From contig JASLIW010000153.1 in the NCBI GenBank assembly GCA_030152865.1, positions 1 through 32,195 of the forward strand: 32,195 nucleotides of DNA. Reading direction: 5' to 3'. A program made the translations under genes and the position numbers. The notes beneath the pieces are model-generated. The model was not told the origin of the DNA and searched no databases. It saw nothing but the letters and a program-made list of their open reading frames with translations. The stretch's first letter is position 1, and the number at the start of each line of letters is the position of its first letter. This DNA is from Bacteroides sp. Lineage in GTDB: Bacteria; Bacteroidota; Bacteroidia; Bacteroidales; Bacteroidaceae. Below are positions 31,894 to 32,195 of this stretch, piece after piece.

Positions 31894-32195
31894 ATGAAAG
31901 GTATAAAAGCGTTTTTACTCTCCTCTCTTATGATATTACTTTACTGTTGTAATAGTCATAATTTTGTAGACAGTTCTCATCCAGTAGATAAGCAGAACCT
32001 AAAGTTTTCAGCATCAATTGATAATGATAGTTTAGCCACTAGAAAACAAGATAATAGCTGGGAAAAAGGAGATGCTATAGGTTTATTTTCTTTTGAAAGT
32101 GGGAAACCCTACCATGAAGGTACAGTTGATAGTGAATTATTAAACCGCAAATTCATCTATAATGAGAGCGGTTTCTTTACACCTAGTGAAGGGCA
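31894..32195 (+). CDS. Fimbrillin-like lipoprotein, 5' part (runs off the window)
   Basis: An open frame of 100 codons from ATG at 31894 to the edge. The N-terminus is a lipoprotein signal (KAFLLSSLMILLYCC) with Cys18/Cys19 as lipobox candidates. The mature part contains ATRKQDNSWEKGDAIGLFSF, matching the start of Bacteroidales fimbrillin-family proteins (Mfa1/FimA-like or Fimbrillin_A-like), where the tR...WekGDaIGlf pattern is characteristic. These are exported as lipoproteins and become fimbrial subunits or related surface proteins. Whether this is a major or accessory subunit cannot be told without the rest and its downstream neighbours. Confidence 0.78.
   Translation, partial: MKGIKAFLLSSLMILLYCCNSHNFVDSSHPVDKQNLKFSASIDNDSLATRKQDNSWEKGDAIGLFSFESGKPYHEGTVDSELLNRKFIYNESGFFTPSEG

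Overview
The window looks like a chromosomal segment from a low-GC member of the Bacteroidota, most likely order Bacteroidales. Three things support this. Gene starts are repeatedly preceded by the Bacteroidota -7 promoter element TAnnTTTG, often with a TTTG or TTG -33 element about 19-20 nt further upstream, and Shine-Dalgarno sequences are mostly absent. Several proteins belong to families typical of the phylum: a Big_5 Ig-like lipoprotein, a GH3-family protein, a YfhO membrane protein, DUF2795, a PF13568-type outer-membrane barrel and a fimbrillin-like lipoprotein. The rnc-fabF-acpP arrangement also fits. Species cannot be named from sequence alone.

Layout. 1-333: 3' part of a TatD-like hydrolase. 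407-1852: tyrS and a tRNA-Gln whose promoter spacer is an inverted repeat. 1999-3797: a NahK-like sugar kinase and a CBM9-like protein. 3925-6616: an Ig-like lipoprotein overlapping a DUF3108 protein. 6700-12188 (minus strand): acpP, fabF, rnc, a GH3 protein and cysS, a lipid, RNA and translation cluster. 12339-13940: purN and pdxB, overlapping tail to tail. 14119-17975: a divergent adenosylhomocysteinase-like gene coupled by an ATGA overlap to a large YfhO membrane protein. 18105-19043: nadA on the minus strand. 19044-19514: a 471-nt AT-rich gap, the only long gene-free stretch. 19515-23098: a SpoU/TrmH-type RNA methyltransferase, a helix-hairpin-helix protein with a barrel-like body, and a radical SAM protein. 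23169-24475: a mannose-1-phosphate guanylyltransferase (minus strand) and tRNA-Leu. 24605-26766: a degenerate methyltransferase-like protein, a PduO-type cobalamin adenosyltransferase, a DUF2795 protein and a small outer-membrane barrel. 26770-29965 (minus strand): PH-like membrane protein, lpdA and dacB. 30073-31644: nadB. 31894 to the edge: start of a fimbrillin-like lipoprotein.

Most of the content is housekeeping: translation (tyrS, cysS, two tRNAs), fatty-acid synthesis (fabF, acpP), cofactors (nadA and nadB for NAD, pdxB for PLP, the cobalamin adenosyltransferase), purines (purN) and envelope (dacB, manC, lipoproteins). No mobile element, CRISPR array or defence system was seen.

The two observations most worth checking are these. 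First, strand composition changes near 19 kb: the plus strand is mostly C-rich relative to G on the left and mostly G-rich on the right. The change coincides with the gap between divergent nadA and the TrmH-like gene, which makes that gap a candidate replication origin. Second, the adenosylhomocysteinase-like protein keeps its catalytic residues but has lost the GHPS gate motif and the C-terminal tail that normally completes the neighbouring subunit's NAD site.
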